From Akkermansiaceae bacterium (GTDB lineage Bacteria; Verrucomicrobiota; Verrucomicrobiia; Verrucomicrobiales; Akkermansiaceae), in assembly GCA_024233115.1 (NCBI GenBank), contig JACKQB010000001.1:890782-954781 (forward strand): a stretch of DNA of 64,000 bases, written 5' to 3'. The position numbers and the translations under genes were made by a program. Position 1 is the first letter of the stretch, and the number at the start of each line of letters is the position of its first letter. Positions 52,686 to 61,095 of the stretch are shown here, one piece after another. The notes beneath the pieces are model-generated. The model saw only the letters and a program-made list of their open reading frames with translations. It had not been told where the DNA came from and searched no databases.

Positions 52686-53495
52686 TCAACCAAGGTGTCG
52701 GAACCGGATGCGCCGTTCGACTTTTGCACGGGTGTCGGCAAGTCCGGAAACCAATCCGTGACCAAGAGCGGAGCCTGCCGGGAAGTGCTGACCTTCCATC
52801 GCGCCATCGGCCACCTGACGACGGGAACGAACCGCATCCTTGAACTGTGTCCATGTTTCCTCCACGCCCTGCTGGAGCCAAGCCCGTTGGTCTTCGGTCA
52901 GGCTTGTTCCCGGCATACCTGCGCCCTTAAATTTGCCAGCGGCGAAGACCTCGATCTTCACACCGGCCTTGGCGTATGCCTCGGTGCGGTCGACGACAGG
53001 AAGAAGCACGCCGATGGAGCCGATGCGAGCGCTCGGTGCGGCGTAGAGGACATCGGCCTGGCATCCGACCCAATAGGCGGCCGAGCACATCATGCCTGCA
53101 CTGAAGGCATAGACCGGCTTGCGGGTGGCGGCATTCCTTACAGCGGTTGCGAGTTCCGGGGTGCCATTGATCGATCCGCCTGGTGAGTCGATGTCCAGCA
53201 GGATCGCTCCCACAGAGCGGTCTCCAGCGGCAAGTTCGACGGCGTTCCTGACCCTCTCAGTATCTGTCGCTCCGAAGAGTCTCGCGATTGGGTCCGGGCG
53301 ACGCAGCATCACGCCTTGCAGGGGAATGACTGCAAGGCCGGCGTCCGCTTCCACCTTGGCCTCATTCTGTTCACTGACCTCGGAGCCTGTCCCCGATGTG
53401 GACGAGGTAGCAACTAGGTCGGCCAAGGAAGCATGAGCTTCAGCTGTGATGAGCCATGGGTGGTGGTGGAGAAGTTCGGGCAGTGACGCGTTCAC
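52686..53495 (-). CDS. S49-family head maturation protease
   Basis: The 269-residue product resembles lambda C / SppA-type serine proteases. LLDIDSPGGSINGTPELATA is the substrate-groove motif, FSAGMMCSAAYWVGCQAD carries the catalytic Ser, and EVFAAGKFKGAGMP the catalytic Lys. It trims capsid and scaffold during head maturation. The start overlaps the portal stop by 4 bases (ATGA). Confidence 0.92.
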   Translation of the reverse strand: MNASLPELLHHHPWLITAEAHASLADLVATSSTSGTGSEVSEQNEAKVEADAGLAVIPLQGVMLRRPDPIARLFGATDTERVRNAVELAAGDRSVGAILLDIDSPGGSINGTPELATAVRNAATRKPVYAFSAGMMCSAAYWVGCQADVLYAAPSARIGSIGVLLPVVDRTEAYAKAGVKIEVFAAGKFKGAGMPGTSLTEDQRAWLQQGVEETWTQFKDAVRSRRQVADGAMEGQHFPAGSALGHGLVSGLADTRAKVERRIRFRHLG

Positions 53496-54895
53496 GCCGG
53501 GGGTTGCGGTGTCAATGAGTCCAGCCCGCCAGAGGGCCGGTAAAGTAGTTCCAGAGGAACCTCGTATTTCTCGGCGAGGGCGAGAAGTGCTTTTGCATTC
53601 TGGGCGCGAATCTCCATTTCCTCGGAGAAGTCCATCCCGAGTTCCGCAAAGTGCTCGGCCAATGTCTTGAGGCCCATCTCCACGTCCGCGCGGTTCTGTT
53701 GGGCCTCGCGTCCGGCATCGACTGTGATACGCCTTGGCGTGGTGAACGTCACGCGGGTCCAGTCCTCGATGGCAGGAAGCTTGCCAGCGCGAATCGCATG
53801 TCCGATTACGAACAGCCAGCTCGGTCGAACCATTCGCTCGATCAACACGGTCTGGCGTCGTGAGAATCTCCGGTCAGCCTTTGCGACCACGAGTCTCACC
53901 CCGGCACCTCCGACCTTGGACGAGTCTGCCGCAAATTCGAACGGGATCATGCCGAGTGCCGAGTCTCGTCGGAGATGTTCCAGAAAGCCGGTGAACGTGG
54001 GGGAAGGGCGGTTGCTTTGGAAGCTCTCCAAATCCTCTTCTGGATTCAGCCGAACCATCTTTCCGCCGATGATCTGCTGAAGCGTGGTCGGGTCGCTCGG
54101 TTCACTGGTGGCGGTTGCTCCCTGAATCTGGAAATCGCCGGTATCTTCACTATCACTCCGGTTTGTTTTGAGGACTCGGGACACATCCGCATTGTCTTTT
54201 ACCGCGTGCTTTTCCAGAGCCAACAGTTCCATCTCATCGAGCAGGTGGTTGATCGAGTGTTGCAAAGTTGGAGCGCCCCGAACCTGACTTGGTGCGTCAG
54301 GCTCGAATACATGGAGAACGAGTGCGGCCTCCATGTCATCGAATCCACCATCGTCATCCAGCAAGCGATAGGCAACTGGTCGCCCTACGGAATCGAGCCT
54401 AACACCGTCGATGGTTTTGTCTTCTCCGTCATCACCAATCCGGTGAGCCTCGATCAGCTGAAGTTTGGGTAACTCGCTGTCGTCTAACACGCGGTGAATG
54501 AAGATTTCACCATCGGTATCCAGCGCCCGGCACGCAAGGTGCTGGCATTCGGAAAAACTGAAACGCCCCGTGATGTCGGCACGGCGTGCCCATCGCTGGA
54601 AATATTCTTCTGCCGCCCGGTTCCACTCCTGATCCGGAGTAAGGGCCTGGGGACGGATACCATCACCCACCGCGTAGAGGGCCATGTTGCCGACCAATTC
54701 TCGGAAGAACCCCGAGTTCTTCACCAGGTAGCGTGAGCGTCGGACCAGCTCGCTACGCACGGATGCGGTGAGGTCAAACTTGGCATCCTGTGGCGCTGCG
54801 CCCGGGATGCTTCCCCGGCGCGACGAAGTGTTGGCGGCCTCGTATGGGCCGGTGCCAAAGAGCAGGCGAACCGCGATGCGTTGAAGGATATTCAT
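53492..54895 (-). CDS. lambda-type portal protein
   Basis: The 467-residue product forms the dodecameric portal for DNA entry. RSELVRRSRYLVKNSGFFRE then LVGNMALYAVGDGIRPQALT and FSECQHLACRALDTDGEIFI are typical of the lambda B portal family, as is IPFEFAADSSKVGGAGVRLV. It overlaps the protease downstream and the connector upstream by 4 bases each. Confidence 0.92.
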   Translation of the reverse strand: MNILQRIAVRLLFGTGPYEAANTSSRRGSIPGAAPQDAKFDLTASVRSELVRRSRYLVKNSGFFRELVGNMALYAVGDGIRPQALTPDQEWNRAAEEYFQRWARRADITGRFSFSECQHLACRALDTDGEIFIHRVLDDSELPKLQLIEAHRIGDDGEDKTIDGVRLDSVGRPVAYRLLDDDGGFDDMEAALVLHVFEPDAPSQVRGAPTLQHSINHLLDEMELLALEKHAVKDNADVSRVLKTNRSDSEDTGDFQIQGATATSEPSDPTTLQQIIGGKMVRLNPEEDLESFQSNRPSPTFTGFLEHLRRDSALGMIPFEFAADSSKVGGAGVRLVVAKADRRFSRRQTVLIERMVRPSWLFVIGHAIRAGKLPAIEDWTRVTFTTPRRITVDAGREAQQNRADVEMGLKTLAEHFAELGMDFSEEMEIRAQNAKALLALAEKYEVPLELLYRPSGGLDSLTPQPPA

Positions 54896-55155
54896 TTCGG
54901 GAGGTGGCCGGAGATGAAGGAAACCGAAGCCTGGCCGGACGGTCTTCCATAGGTGTCGGGGTCAAGGACCCGCAGCGCGTGGGCGCATTCGGCAAGCACC
55001 TCGTCGACGGGCATGGTGAACTGCTTTCCGGCTGACGTTCCTGAATCGCTCCAGTTCATGAGCGTCTTGCCTTCAAGCAAAAGCTCCTTCGCCCTCGCTT
55101 GAACCGCGAGGACCTCGACAAGAGTGAATCCGGTTACAAACAATCCGCGGGCCAT
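54892..55155 (-). CDS. gpW-like head-tail connector
   Basis: The 87-residue product starts MARGLFVTGFTLVEVLAVQA. A helix followed by LLLEGKTLMNWSDSGTSAGK and CAHALRVLDPDTYGRP suits the small gpW-like connector gene found just before the portal gene in lambda-like phages. It overlaps the portal gene by 4 bases. Confidence 0.75.
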   Translation of the reverse strand: MARGLFVTGFTLVEVLAVQARAKELLLEGKTLMNWSDSGTSAGKQFTMPVDEVLAECAHALRVLDPDTYGRPSGQASVSFISGHLPK

Positions 55156-55171
55156 GTGATTACGCCCCGTG

Positions 55172-55750
55172 TCAAGCGACGGTCTTTCCGTCCTTCACCC
55201 GCTGGCGTGCCTCTGCCAGAGTGATCGCCATATCGAGCTGCAGGTGTGCTTTGTCCACGAACCGCTTCCAGGTTCCACCCCATTCAAGGCCGATTTCTTT
55301 ACCGATCTTTCCGCACCGGTCCATGAGCGGACTGTCCCATTGGGGTTGGCCTTGCTCGTCAAAGACAACAAAATCCCACGCCACCCCGAAATTGTGCCAC
55401 GAGTAGCCGGGTCGTGCATTGGTGACCTTCTTCCCAGGCTCGGTGCGTCCCTTGGCGTAGAGCGCGGCCTGTTCCTCATAGCTCCGGGTGCCGCAGATGA
55501 TTTTCACATAGATTCCGGCTTCCTGGCACATCCGTAGCCATTCACGAGCCTTGCGCTGGGCATTTGGCGCGAGGGTGGCAAGGTTCTTTTCAGAGCGTGA
55601 GTCGAACTCGGTGGGAACCGGATTGGGGGTTGGTTTCGGGGTGCCAATGCCCAACTGTTCCATGACGGCCCTTGCCGTGATCGGCCCGGGGATTCCATCC
55701 GCTTCTACTCCAACGAAGGACTGGATTTTTTTCCAGATCGTCTTGCTCAT
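55172..55750 (-). CDS. endolysin, M15-type peptidase
   Basis: The 192-residue protein degrades peptidoglycan. Residues 1-35 are a peptidoglycan-binding-type repeat (FVGVEADGIPGPITARAVM). After a Pro-rich linker the L-alanyl-D-glutamate peptidase (M15C) domain shows CGTRSYEEQAALYAKGRTEP, the zinc motif SWHNFGVAWDFVVFD (His...Asp) and the third zinc ligand in DKAHLQLDMAI. No signal peptide, so a holin is needed. The gene sits between the lipoprotein/terminase and connector genes, not next to a holin. Confidence 0.92.
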   Translation of the reverse strand: MSKTIWKKIQSFVGVEADGIPGPITARAVMEQLGIGTPKPTPNPVPTEFDSRSEKNLATLAPNAQRKAREWLRMCQEAGIYVKIICGTRSYEEQAALYAKGRTEPGKKVTNARPGYSWHNFGVAWDFVVFDEQGQPQWDSPLMDRCGKIGKEIGLEWGGTWKRFVDKAHLQLDMAITLAEARQRVKDGKTVA

Positions 55751-55776
55751 GACCGGGTGGATGCGTCAACTGCGGC

Positions 55777-55935
55777 TCACTTGGTTGGACGAGGCTCAAT
55801 CACGACTTCAATCCTGCCATCGGGCGTCACTCGGATTTCACCCTGTTCGGTGACGATGGTTCCACTAACCGGGGGCGAGGTGGTGCAGGACGTAAGAAAG
55901 GTGGCAATACCGAGCAGAAGAATGGAGTGCTTCAT
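55777..55935 (-). CDS. 52-residue lipoprotein, spanin-like
   Basis: The frame encodes MKHSILLLGIATFLTSCTTS and continues to 52 residues. LTSC is a lipobox, so lipidation at Cys-17 is expected. The mature part (about 35 residues) is Pro- and charge-rich. It lies directly upstream of the endolysin (26 bases), which suits an outer-membrane (o-)spanin. Start overlaps the terminase stop by 4 bases (ATGA), strong support that this short gene is real. Confidence 0.75.
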   Translation of the reverse strand: MKHSILLLGIATFLTSCTTSPPVSGTIVTEQGEIRVTPDGRIEVVIEPRPTK

Positions 55936-57755
55936 GATGCCCCGGCTTCGTCGTCAACCGACGCTGTCTCCCTGACCGACTCGCGGCCGACGATCTTGAG
56001 CATAGTCGCTGCGGCGGCCTGCATCGCCTCACAATCGAAGTAGTGGTTCGGCCTGCTGCCTATTTGCTTCCACATCCATTGGCCACGTTCCTTGATCCGT
56101 TGTTCGCTCTCCATCTGTGCGAGGAACTCGTCGTCGATGTCATCGGGCACCTCCCACGTCGGCCCCTGTGCTGGATCTTGGTTTCGGCGCAGGCGGGCGA
56201 GTGTGTCTTTGATGTTTAGGTTGCTCCAATAATGGACGTGGCAATGCTGCCGGTGGGACAAGACGACTCTACGGCGAGGAGAGTAGAAGCGCTGGATTCG
56301 TTTTCCGTCCCGACTTTTGTGAGCATAGACTGGGCGGCGATCACCAATCAGCGCGACCCATCCGCGTTTGGCGCACTCCCGGTATACGTCATAGGTCGCA
56401 TACCCAGCATCGAGGAACACAAGACTCGGGTGGATGTCGAAGCGCTCCTGGAGGATGTCGATGTCGGTGAAAGTGAGAATCCTTTCGTTCCAGACCAGTC
56501 GGGATGATCCGTCTTCGGACCATGACCGCACAACGGCAAAGAGGTGGTCCAACTGGCAGTCCACCGTGAGAACGCGCAGCGGGATCAGTCCTTTGCGTTC
56601 GGGTAGAGGAGCGGCCAGCACGCCTCCGGTTCGTGGGTCAATGGCACCTTCTTCCTCCCAGCTCTCGCCTCGCTTGTAGCCGGATTTGACGATCTCCAGC
56701 TTGTAGTCTTCGACGTATTCACGCCACGGCAATCCGAGCCGTTTCTGGTAAAACTGTTGAAGCAAGGTCACGTCACCCTTCCGGGCTGCCGCTTTTGCCC
56801 TGAGGTAGAGTTCGGCCAAGGCTCCCCAGCTCATCGCGCACAAGGCGTTCCAGTGGAAACCGACGTTCTCAGCAGACGCTTTCGGGTTCTTTTTGATAAA
56901 CTTCCCGAACGCATTGAGTTCCCGGCGAGTGCGCTCGGAGTCGTTGAAGTAGTGGTTGCACGACTCGCACCGCATCGAGGTGGTTCGCCGAACCTCGTCA
57001 AAATCCCATTCCCCAAAATCATCCTTGGCCGACTTGCTCCACTCGACGTTTTCCCATTTGAACGGTTGCCGGTGGTGACATTTTGGGCAGGCAAACGTCC
57101 ACTCGCGCTGGTCGGTGGTGAGGAATTTTCGGTGGGTGTCGTCGTCCTCCTCGCCTCCCTGGCTCATGAAGATGCATTTCCCAAGCCATCCGAAGGCGGT
57201 GACTCTCGCCTCGGCTTCCGCCATGTGTCCCTCGGGCCAGCGCCACGTTTCATCACCGACAAGCCAGCGGATCGAACGTCGTTGGAGGTTCGTCTTGTTA
57301 TGGGCTCCGAGAATCCAGAGCACCATGCCATTATTAAAGTGGATTGCGTTGTTCTTCCGCTTGTGCCGATGAATGCCTGTGGGCATCAGACGGGCGACCG
57401 GCTCGCATTGGTCGAAGAGTTTTTGGAGGCGAGCTTCCGAGTAGTCACGGGCGTCCTCATCGGTCTGGTCGAGCCACAATGCCGGTCCCGGTAGGTTCGA
57501 GATGATGTAGCAGAGAGTCAGCTCGGGGGCGGTGGTCTTAGACGACTGGACTGAGGCGATGATCGAGACGAGCCGGATACGTGGATCGACCACGGCTTCC
57601 ATGACCTCGCGAATCCACGGGGAGTTCTCGGAGCGGAAGCGTCCGGGATTTGGTGAATACGGGATGCCGTTGATGTGCTCCTCGCACCATTCCCATGGTG
57701 GTCGTCGGTCGGGCGGTTGCCAGGCCTCGCGCCAGATGTCGTGCAGCACCTTCAT
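55932..57755 (-). CDS. terminase large subunit (gpA-like)
   Basis: The 607-residue protein packages DNA. IRLVSIIASVQSSKTTAPEL holds the Walker-A-like loop, WLVGDETWRWPEG is the Walker B region, and FACPKCHHRQPFKWEN and MRCESCNHYFND are a zinc-binding pair. The nuclease domain shows LVFLDAGYATYDVYREC. It is of the lambda A/phage terminase GpA family. It overlaps the small subunit and the lipoprotein gene by 4 bases each. Confidence 0.95.
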   Translation of the reverse strand: MKVLHDIWREAWQPPDRRPPWEWCEEHINGIPYSPNPGRFRSENSPWIREVMEAVVDPRIRLVSIIASVQSSKTTAPELTLCYIISNLPGPALWLDQTDEDARDYSEARLQKLFDQCEPVARLMPTGIHRHKRKNNAIHFNNGMVLWILGAHNKTNLQRRSIRWLVGDETWRWPEGHMAEAEARVTAFGWLGKCIFMSQGGEEDDDTHRKFLTTDQREWTFACPKCHHRQPFKWENVEWSKSAKDDFGEWDFDEVRRTTSMRCESCNHYFNDSERTRRELNAFGKFIKKNPKASAENVGFHWNALCAMSWGALAELYLRAKAAARKGDVTLLQQFYQKRLGLPWREYVEDYKLEIVKSGYKRGESWEEEGAIDPRTGGVLAAPLPERKGLIPLRVLTVDCQLDHLFAVVRSWSEDGSSRLVWNERILTFTDIDILQERFDIHPSLVFLDAGYATYDVYRECAKRGWVALIGDRRPVYAHKSRDGKRIQRFYSPRRRVVLSHRQHCHVHYWSNLNIKDTLARLRRNQDPAQGPTWEVPDDIDDEFLAQMESEQRIKERGQWMWKQIGSRPNHYFDCEAMQAAAATMLKIVGRESVRETASVDDEAGAS

Positions 57756-58372
57756 GACTCGTGGAGACAGCGCAGAACCTCATCAATCGCCTTGCGGCAT
57801 TCCCGCTGGATGCCGGTGGCGTCGAGTCCGGATAGAACCGGAGGAAGCTCGTTCTCAAACTTCGCCCGAAGAACAGAAGTCGCTTGTGCGACGAGTCCGA
57901 TCCACTCCTCCCGGACTTTCGTGAGTGGCACGTATTCACCTTTCTTGACCGCGATCCTCAGTTCACGTTCTTCCACTTCGGCCAAGAGCTTGCGGGCTTT
58001 GAGTGCCTCTTCGTTGACCGTTGGTTTCGTAGATCCTTTTAGTCCGTTTTCACGGACAAACTCACGCCATGCGGATACCGACCACATCCCATTGGAGAGT
58101 GGTTTCGGAGCTCCCTTCCGCTTTTGCCATGAGCTGAGTGTTCGCCTGGTGACACCGAGCAAGTCGGCAAGCTCGACCTTCGTTTTGGCGTAGGCGGTCG
58201 TGTCGGTGCTTCCGGATGCACGCGCTTCGATACGGGTACGCTCAGCTACGGTAAGAGGCTTGCCGGCGGCGACTTTCTTAACGATGTTCTGAAAGTCGGC
58301 GTCGAGAATCTTCCCTGCAATCTCCGGGTCGAGCGGTGACCTGGCCTCATCCGATGGGAGTGCCTTGCTCAT
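57752..58372 (-). CDS. terminase small subunit (Nu1-like)
   Basis: From the ATG at 58372 (MSKALPSDEARSPLDPEIAG) the product has 206 residues. VELADLLGVTRRTLSSWQKR near residue 65 is the Nu1-type winged-HTH, followed by a coiled-coil (ALKARKLLAEVEERELRIAV) for oligomerisation and binding the large subunit. It recognises the packaging site. It overlaps the methyltransferase gene upstream by 4 bases. Confidence 0.85.
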   Translation of the reverse strand: MSKALPSDEARSPLDPEIAGKILDADFQNIVKKVAAGKPLTVAERTRIEARASGSTDTTAYAKTKVELADLLGVTRRTLSSWQKRKGAPKPLSNGMWSVSAWREFVRENGLKGSTKPTVNEEALKARKLLAEVEERELRIAVKKGEYVPLTKVREEWIGLVAQATSVLRAKFENELPPVLSGLDATGIQRECRKAIDEVLRCLHES

Positions 58373-59088
58373 GGTTTTACCGCTACCCACCCTGCGAAGT
58401 TCAAGTGCCGCCAGAAACAATCAACTGAGCGGAAACCTTCTTCATGGAGAAGGTTCTCGTTCCAGCGGGCGGTGACGGGGACGAGCACACCCTCTAACGA
58501 CAGCCGCTTGCGATCAATCTCGGCTTCGGAATAGCCGTTCTGTTTCTTGATCGCCAGGAACAGGTCAACGAAGGCGTCGTCAAGTTCAGAGGTTGCGCCC
58601 AAGACCTTCTCCACCAGAATGAACGCACCGCCTGGAGCGAGGGAATTAAACACCCGGCGGATGATGCGCTGGCGGTATTCGATTGGGGTAAACTGGAGCG
58701 TGAGCACCGACAGGACGACACTGGAGGTCACACATGGGAACTCGTGCCGGAGGTCGGCAGACTGGATGGTGACGCGATCTCCGTGTGGGTGTTTGGAAAA
58801 CTTGGTCCTTGCTGCCTCTATCATCGGTTCACTGATCTCCAAACCGATGTAGTCGTTTGCCGCCCCTAAATTGGATACGAAGGGCAAGAGTGCCTCGCCG
58901 CGTGAGCATCCCATGTCGATGATTGTGGTTCCGGGTTGGACAAAGTTACGCCCAACCTCGAAGGTGACCATCCGCATTGCATTGTATTGTGGGATGCTGC
59001 GCTGAAGCATGTCATCGAACACGGCCGTGACCTCGCCGTCAAATTGCCATTGCCCTGCGGGCATCACGTGATCGCGATCTTCGCTCAT
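58369..59088 (-). CDS. CmoA-like SAM-dependent methyltransferase-fold protein
   Basis: The 239-residue protein carries motif I IIDMGCSRGEALLPFVSNLG, YIGLEISEPMIEAARTKF and SSVVLSVLTLQFTPIEYRQR. GGAFILVEKVLG and NGYSEAEIDRKRLSLEGVLV match CmoA, which makes carboxy-SAM for the wobble base uridine-5-oxyacetic acid of tRNA. CmoA identity rather than a general methyltransferase is an inference; its CmoB partner is not in the window. It is embedded between the HAD-like gene and terminase small subunit, in the coupled operon. Confidence 0.8.
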   Translation of the reverse strand: MSEDRDHVMPAGQWQFDGEVTAVFDDMLQRSIPQYNAMRMVTFEVGRNFVQPGTTIIDMGCSRGEALLPFVSNLGAANDYIGLEISEPMIEAARTKFSKHPHGDRVTIQSADLRHEFPCVTSSVVLSVLTLQFTPIEYRQRIIRRVFNSLAPGGAFILVEKVLGATSELDDAFVDLFLAIKKQNGYSEAEIDRKRLSLEGVLVPVTARWNENLLHEEGFRSVDCFWRHLNFAGWVAVKP

Positions 59089-59104
59089 GCCTGCGTTGAG
59101 TATG

Positions 59105-59587
59105 TCAACGGGGCAGGCGTTTCATTATCCGCGTCCCTTCGGTAAGGCATGTGCCTTCCTTCGCCACCCAGATGCACGGGATCTCGTAACGAGCGTACAT
59201 TTCACGGGTTCGGGGATTGCTTTCAATGGCGATGTAGCGGGCATCCTCACCATGGACCGGGAAGATGGCCTTCTTGAGCAGGTGCTCCTTGATGGCTGGC
59301 GGATTCCACCAACCCTTCGGTGCGAAGCAGGCGTCGTCTGGTCGCCACCCGGTCTTTTGCTCGATCCGGTCGAGCGTGCGCACCATCCATGTTTCTGGCC
59401 GCGCCGAAATTAAGATGACCGTGTGCGGTCTAACCAGTTCGACCAACCATTGCCGGTATTCTTCCGAGGCGAGGCGGGTCTCCATGCGCGGAGGGGTCGT
59501 TCCTCGCGGCGGGTTGTTCGCCACCAGGGTATAGTTCAGGTCGAGAAGGATCACCTTTTTGGATGGGTCGGCGGTAACGGTATTCAT
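59105..59587 (-). CDS. HAD-like phosphatase-fold protein
   Basis: The 160-residue protein has the HAD motif I VILLDLNYTLVANN (Asp-x-Asn-x-Thr, with Asn at the usual general-acid Asp), motif II TVILISARPE, a Lys in FAPKGWWNPPAIKEHLLKKA and an acidic motif near the C-terminus (RYIAIESNPRTREM). It may be an altered or binding-only HAD protein. It overlaps the upstream ParB-methyltransferase gene by 4 bases. Confidence 0.78.
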   Translation of the reverse strand: MNTVTADPSKKVILLDLNYTLVANNPPRGTTPPRMETRLASEEYRQWLVELVRPHTVILISARPETWMVRTLDRIEQKTGWRPDDACFAPKGWWNPPAIKEHLLKKAIFPVHGEDARYIAIESNPRTREMYARYEIPCIWVAKEGTCLTEGTRIMKRLPR

Positions 59588-61095
59588 AGTAGGTCAGTTT
59601 GAAGACGTTGGGAGAAAGCGTCCATAGCGCATTGCACGAGATTCATGCGGGTGCCGTCCGGATAGGGGAGATTGAACTCGAACTCGATAGCGGCACGGAG
59701 TTTCGCGTGATCGACCGGGCGGGCTGATGCGCAGGATGCGTTGATGTTGTTGGAAAAGTCATCGACCTTCACCGAGCGGAAGAACTGGCCGAATAGGTCT
59801 CGGAACTCGGGGATCGTATGATATTTCTGGACCTTGGGTTTGTCTTGGAAATCGCCGATGCGGATGCCTGGCTCGTAGTCCAGACGGAACGCGATATTGC
59901 CCGCGTTGCTCTCATTCATAAACGCCTTGCCATTGACCTGCCTCCACCCTGATTCCCCGGCCGAGGAGGCGCAGGCATAGACCTTGGTGAATGGTTTGCA
60001 CAGGGCAGCGCATAGGCAGGCGATGTGCTCGCGGTCTTCTCGGAACGGCACCGAATTAAGAACACTTGCAATGAAGATGCTCGTCCATTCCTTGCCTGCT
60101 GCCACCTCGGCAAGGAACTCGCGGGCAAGGTCCACGCTCTCGTCCTTATTGATCCCGCCAGGACCAAGCCGGTACGGTTCAAATGGAGTGCAGTCGATTC
60201 CCTGTTGGCGGAGCAGAAAAGTTTCGGTCAGGTGCCCGGCTCCGAAGTCGAGAATGGTCGTGCCGTGTTCCTTGATCCAACGAGCCCGGTCGTTAGGCCT
60301 GCCAATGTCGAAAGTGTGGCACGGCTTCGCTCCATGGGTGGCGAAGATGAAGCCATTTCCGAGTTCACGCCTGACCCGTCGAGCCCTCCGGAATGAGTTG
60401 AACCGCAGCATGTCAGCATAGCGGGTGTGGATGTCGAAGTCCATCGAGAGCAGGTTCATCATGGCTCGGGCGAACTCTGCCTCGTCATCCGTGACGAATA
60501 CAACCGGAGCATTGGTCACCTTCTTCTCGGCAAGCATTTCGAGCCGGCCAATCCCGTTGATCACAGTCAGATCTTCACGGCAGACGATGGGCATGAGGAT
60601 GCCGTGACGGTGGAGCGTCCGGGCAAGATTGCGGGCATACTGAATCCAACGTCCTGCGTTCGCTCTGCATAGATCCTTCACTGGCACTTCCGCAGGCAGG
60701 CAGCGTAGAAATTCGTCGCTTCCAACCTTCTTGTTGGGGATGCTCTCGGCCAGCGCTTGTATGTCGATGGATTTAAGTTCGCTGGTGACTTTCCCGGGCG
60801 TATGATGAAAGTCGAAGTCGTTGGTGGCACGGTTGAATACGATGTTGAGAGCCTTTCGTTGGTCGAGGTCGAGCGCCTTGGTCCGGAACACCGGGACGTG
60901 CGTCGCTCCCATGCGTTCGGCGACCAGGTGGCGCTGGTGACCAGAGAGGATTTCCCCGTCCGAGTCTGCGAAAATCGGGGCGATAAATCCGAGTTTCTGA
61001 AGCGATAGCTCGATCAAGTCCAGACGTTCCGGGACAGCGGAGCGTGGGTTGTAGGTCGAAGGCCGAATGGCGTCTATGGGTTCGAGTGTGATCAT
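59584..61095 (-). CDS. ParB-domain protein fused to a methyltransferase-like domain
   Basis: From the ATG at 61095 (MITLEPIDAIRPSTYNPRSA) the product has 503 residues. An N-terminal ParB/sulfiredoxin-type domain shows GEILSGHQRHLVAERMG (residues ~55-70). A second ParB-like stretch shows VINGIGRLEMLAEKKVTN (about 178-195). From about residue 260 a SAM-methyltransferase-like domain shows TTILDFGAGHLTETFLLRQQ. Its 5' end overlaps the stop of the upstream ParB gene by one base (TGATG). It lies two genes upstream of the terminase pair. Its role may be in DNA modification or packaging; that is inference. Confidence 0.8.
   Translation of the reverse strand: MITLEPIDAIRPSTYNPRSAVPERLDLIELSLQKLGFIAPIFADSDGEILSGHQRHLVAERMGATHVPVFRTKALDLDQRKALNIVFNRATNDFDFHHTPGKVTSELKSIDIQALAESIPNKKVGSDEFLRCLPAEVPVKDLCRANAGRWIQYARNLARTLHRHGILMPIVCREDLTVINGIGRLEMLAEKKVTNAPVVFVTDDEAEFARAMMNLLSMDFDIHTRYADMLRFNSFRRARRVRRELGNGFIFATHGAKPCHTFDIGRPNDRARWIKEHGTTILDFGAGHLTETFLLRQQGIDCTPFEPYRLGPGGINKDESVDLAREFLAEVAAGKEWTSIFIASVLNSVPFREDREHIACLCAALCKPFTKVYACASSAGESGWRQVNGKAFMNESNAGNIAFRLDYEPGIRIGDFQDKPKVQKYHTIPEFRDLFGQFFRSVKVDDFSNNINASCASARPVDHAKLRAAIEFEFNLPYPDGTRMNLVQCAMDAFSQRLQTDLL

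Noticed and set aside
56757..57494. 245-codon plus-strand open frame inside the terminase large subunit
   Set aside because: Opposite to a well-supported terminase; shadow frame.
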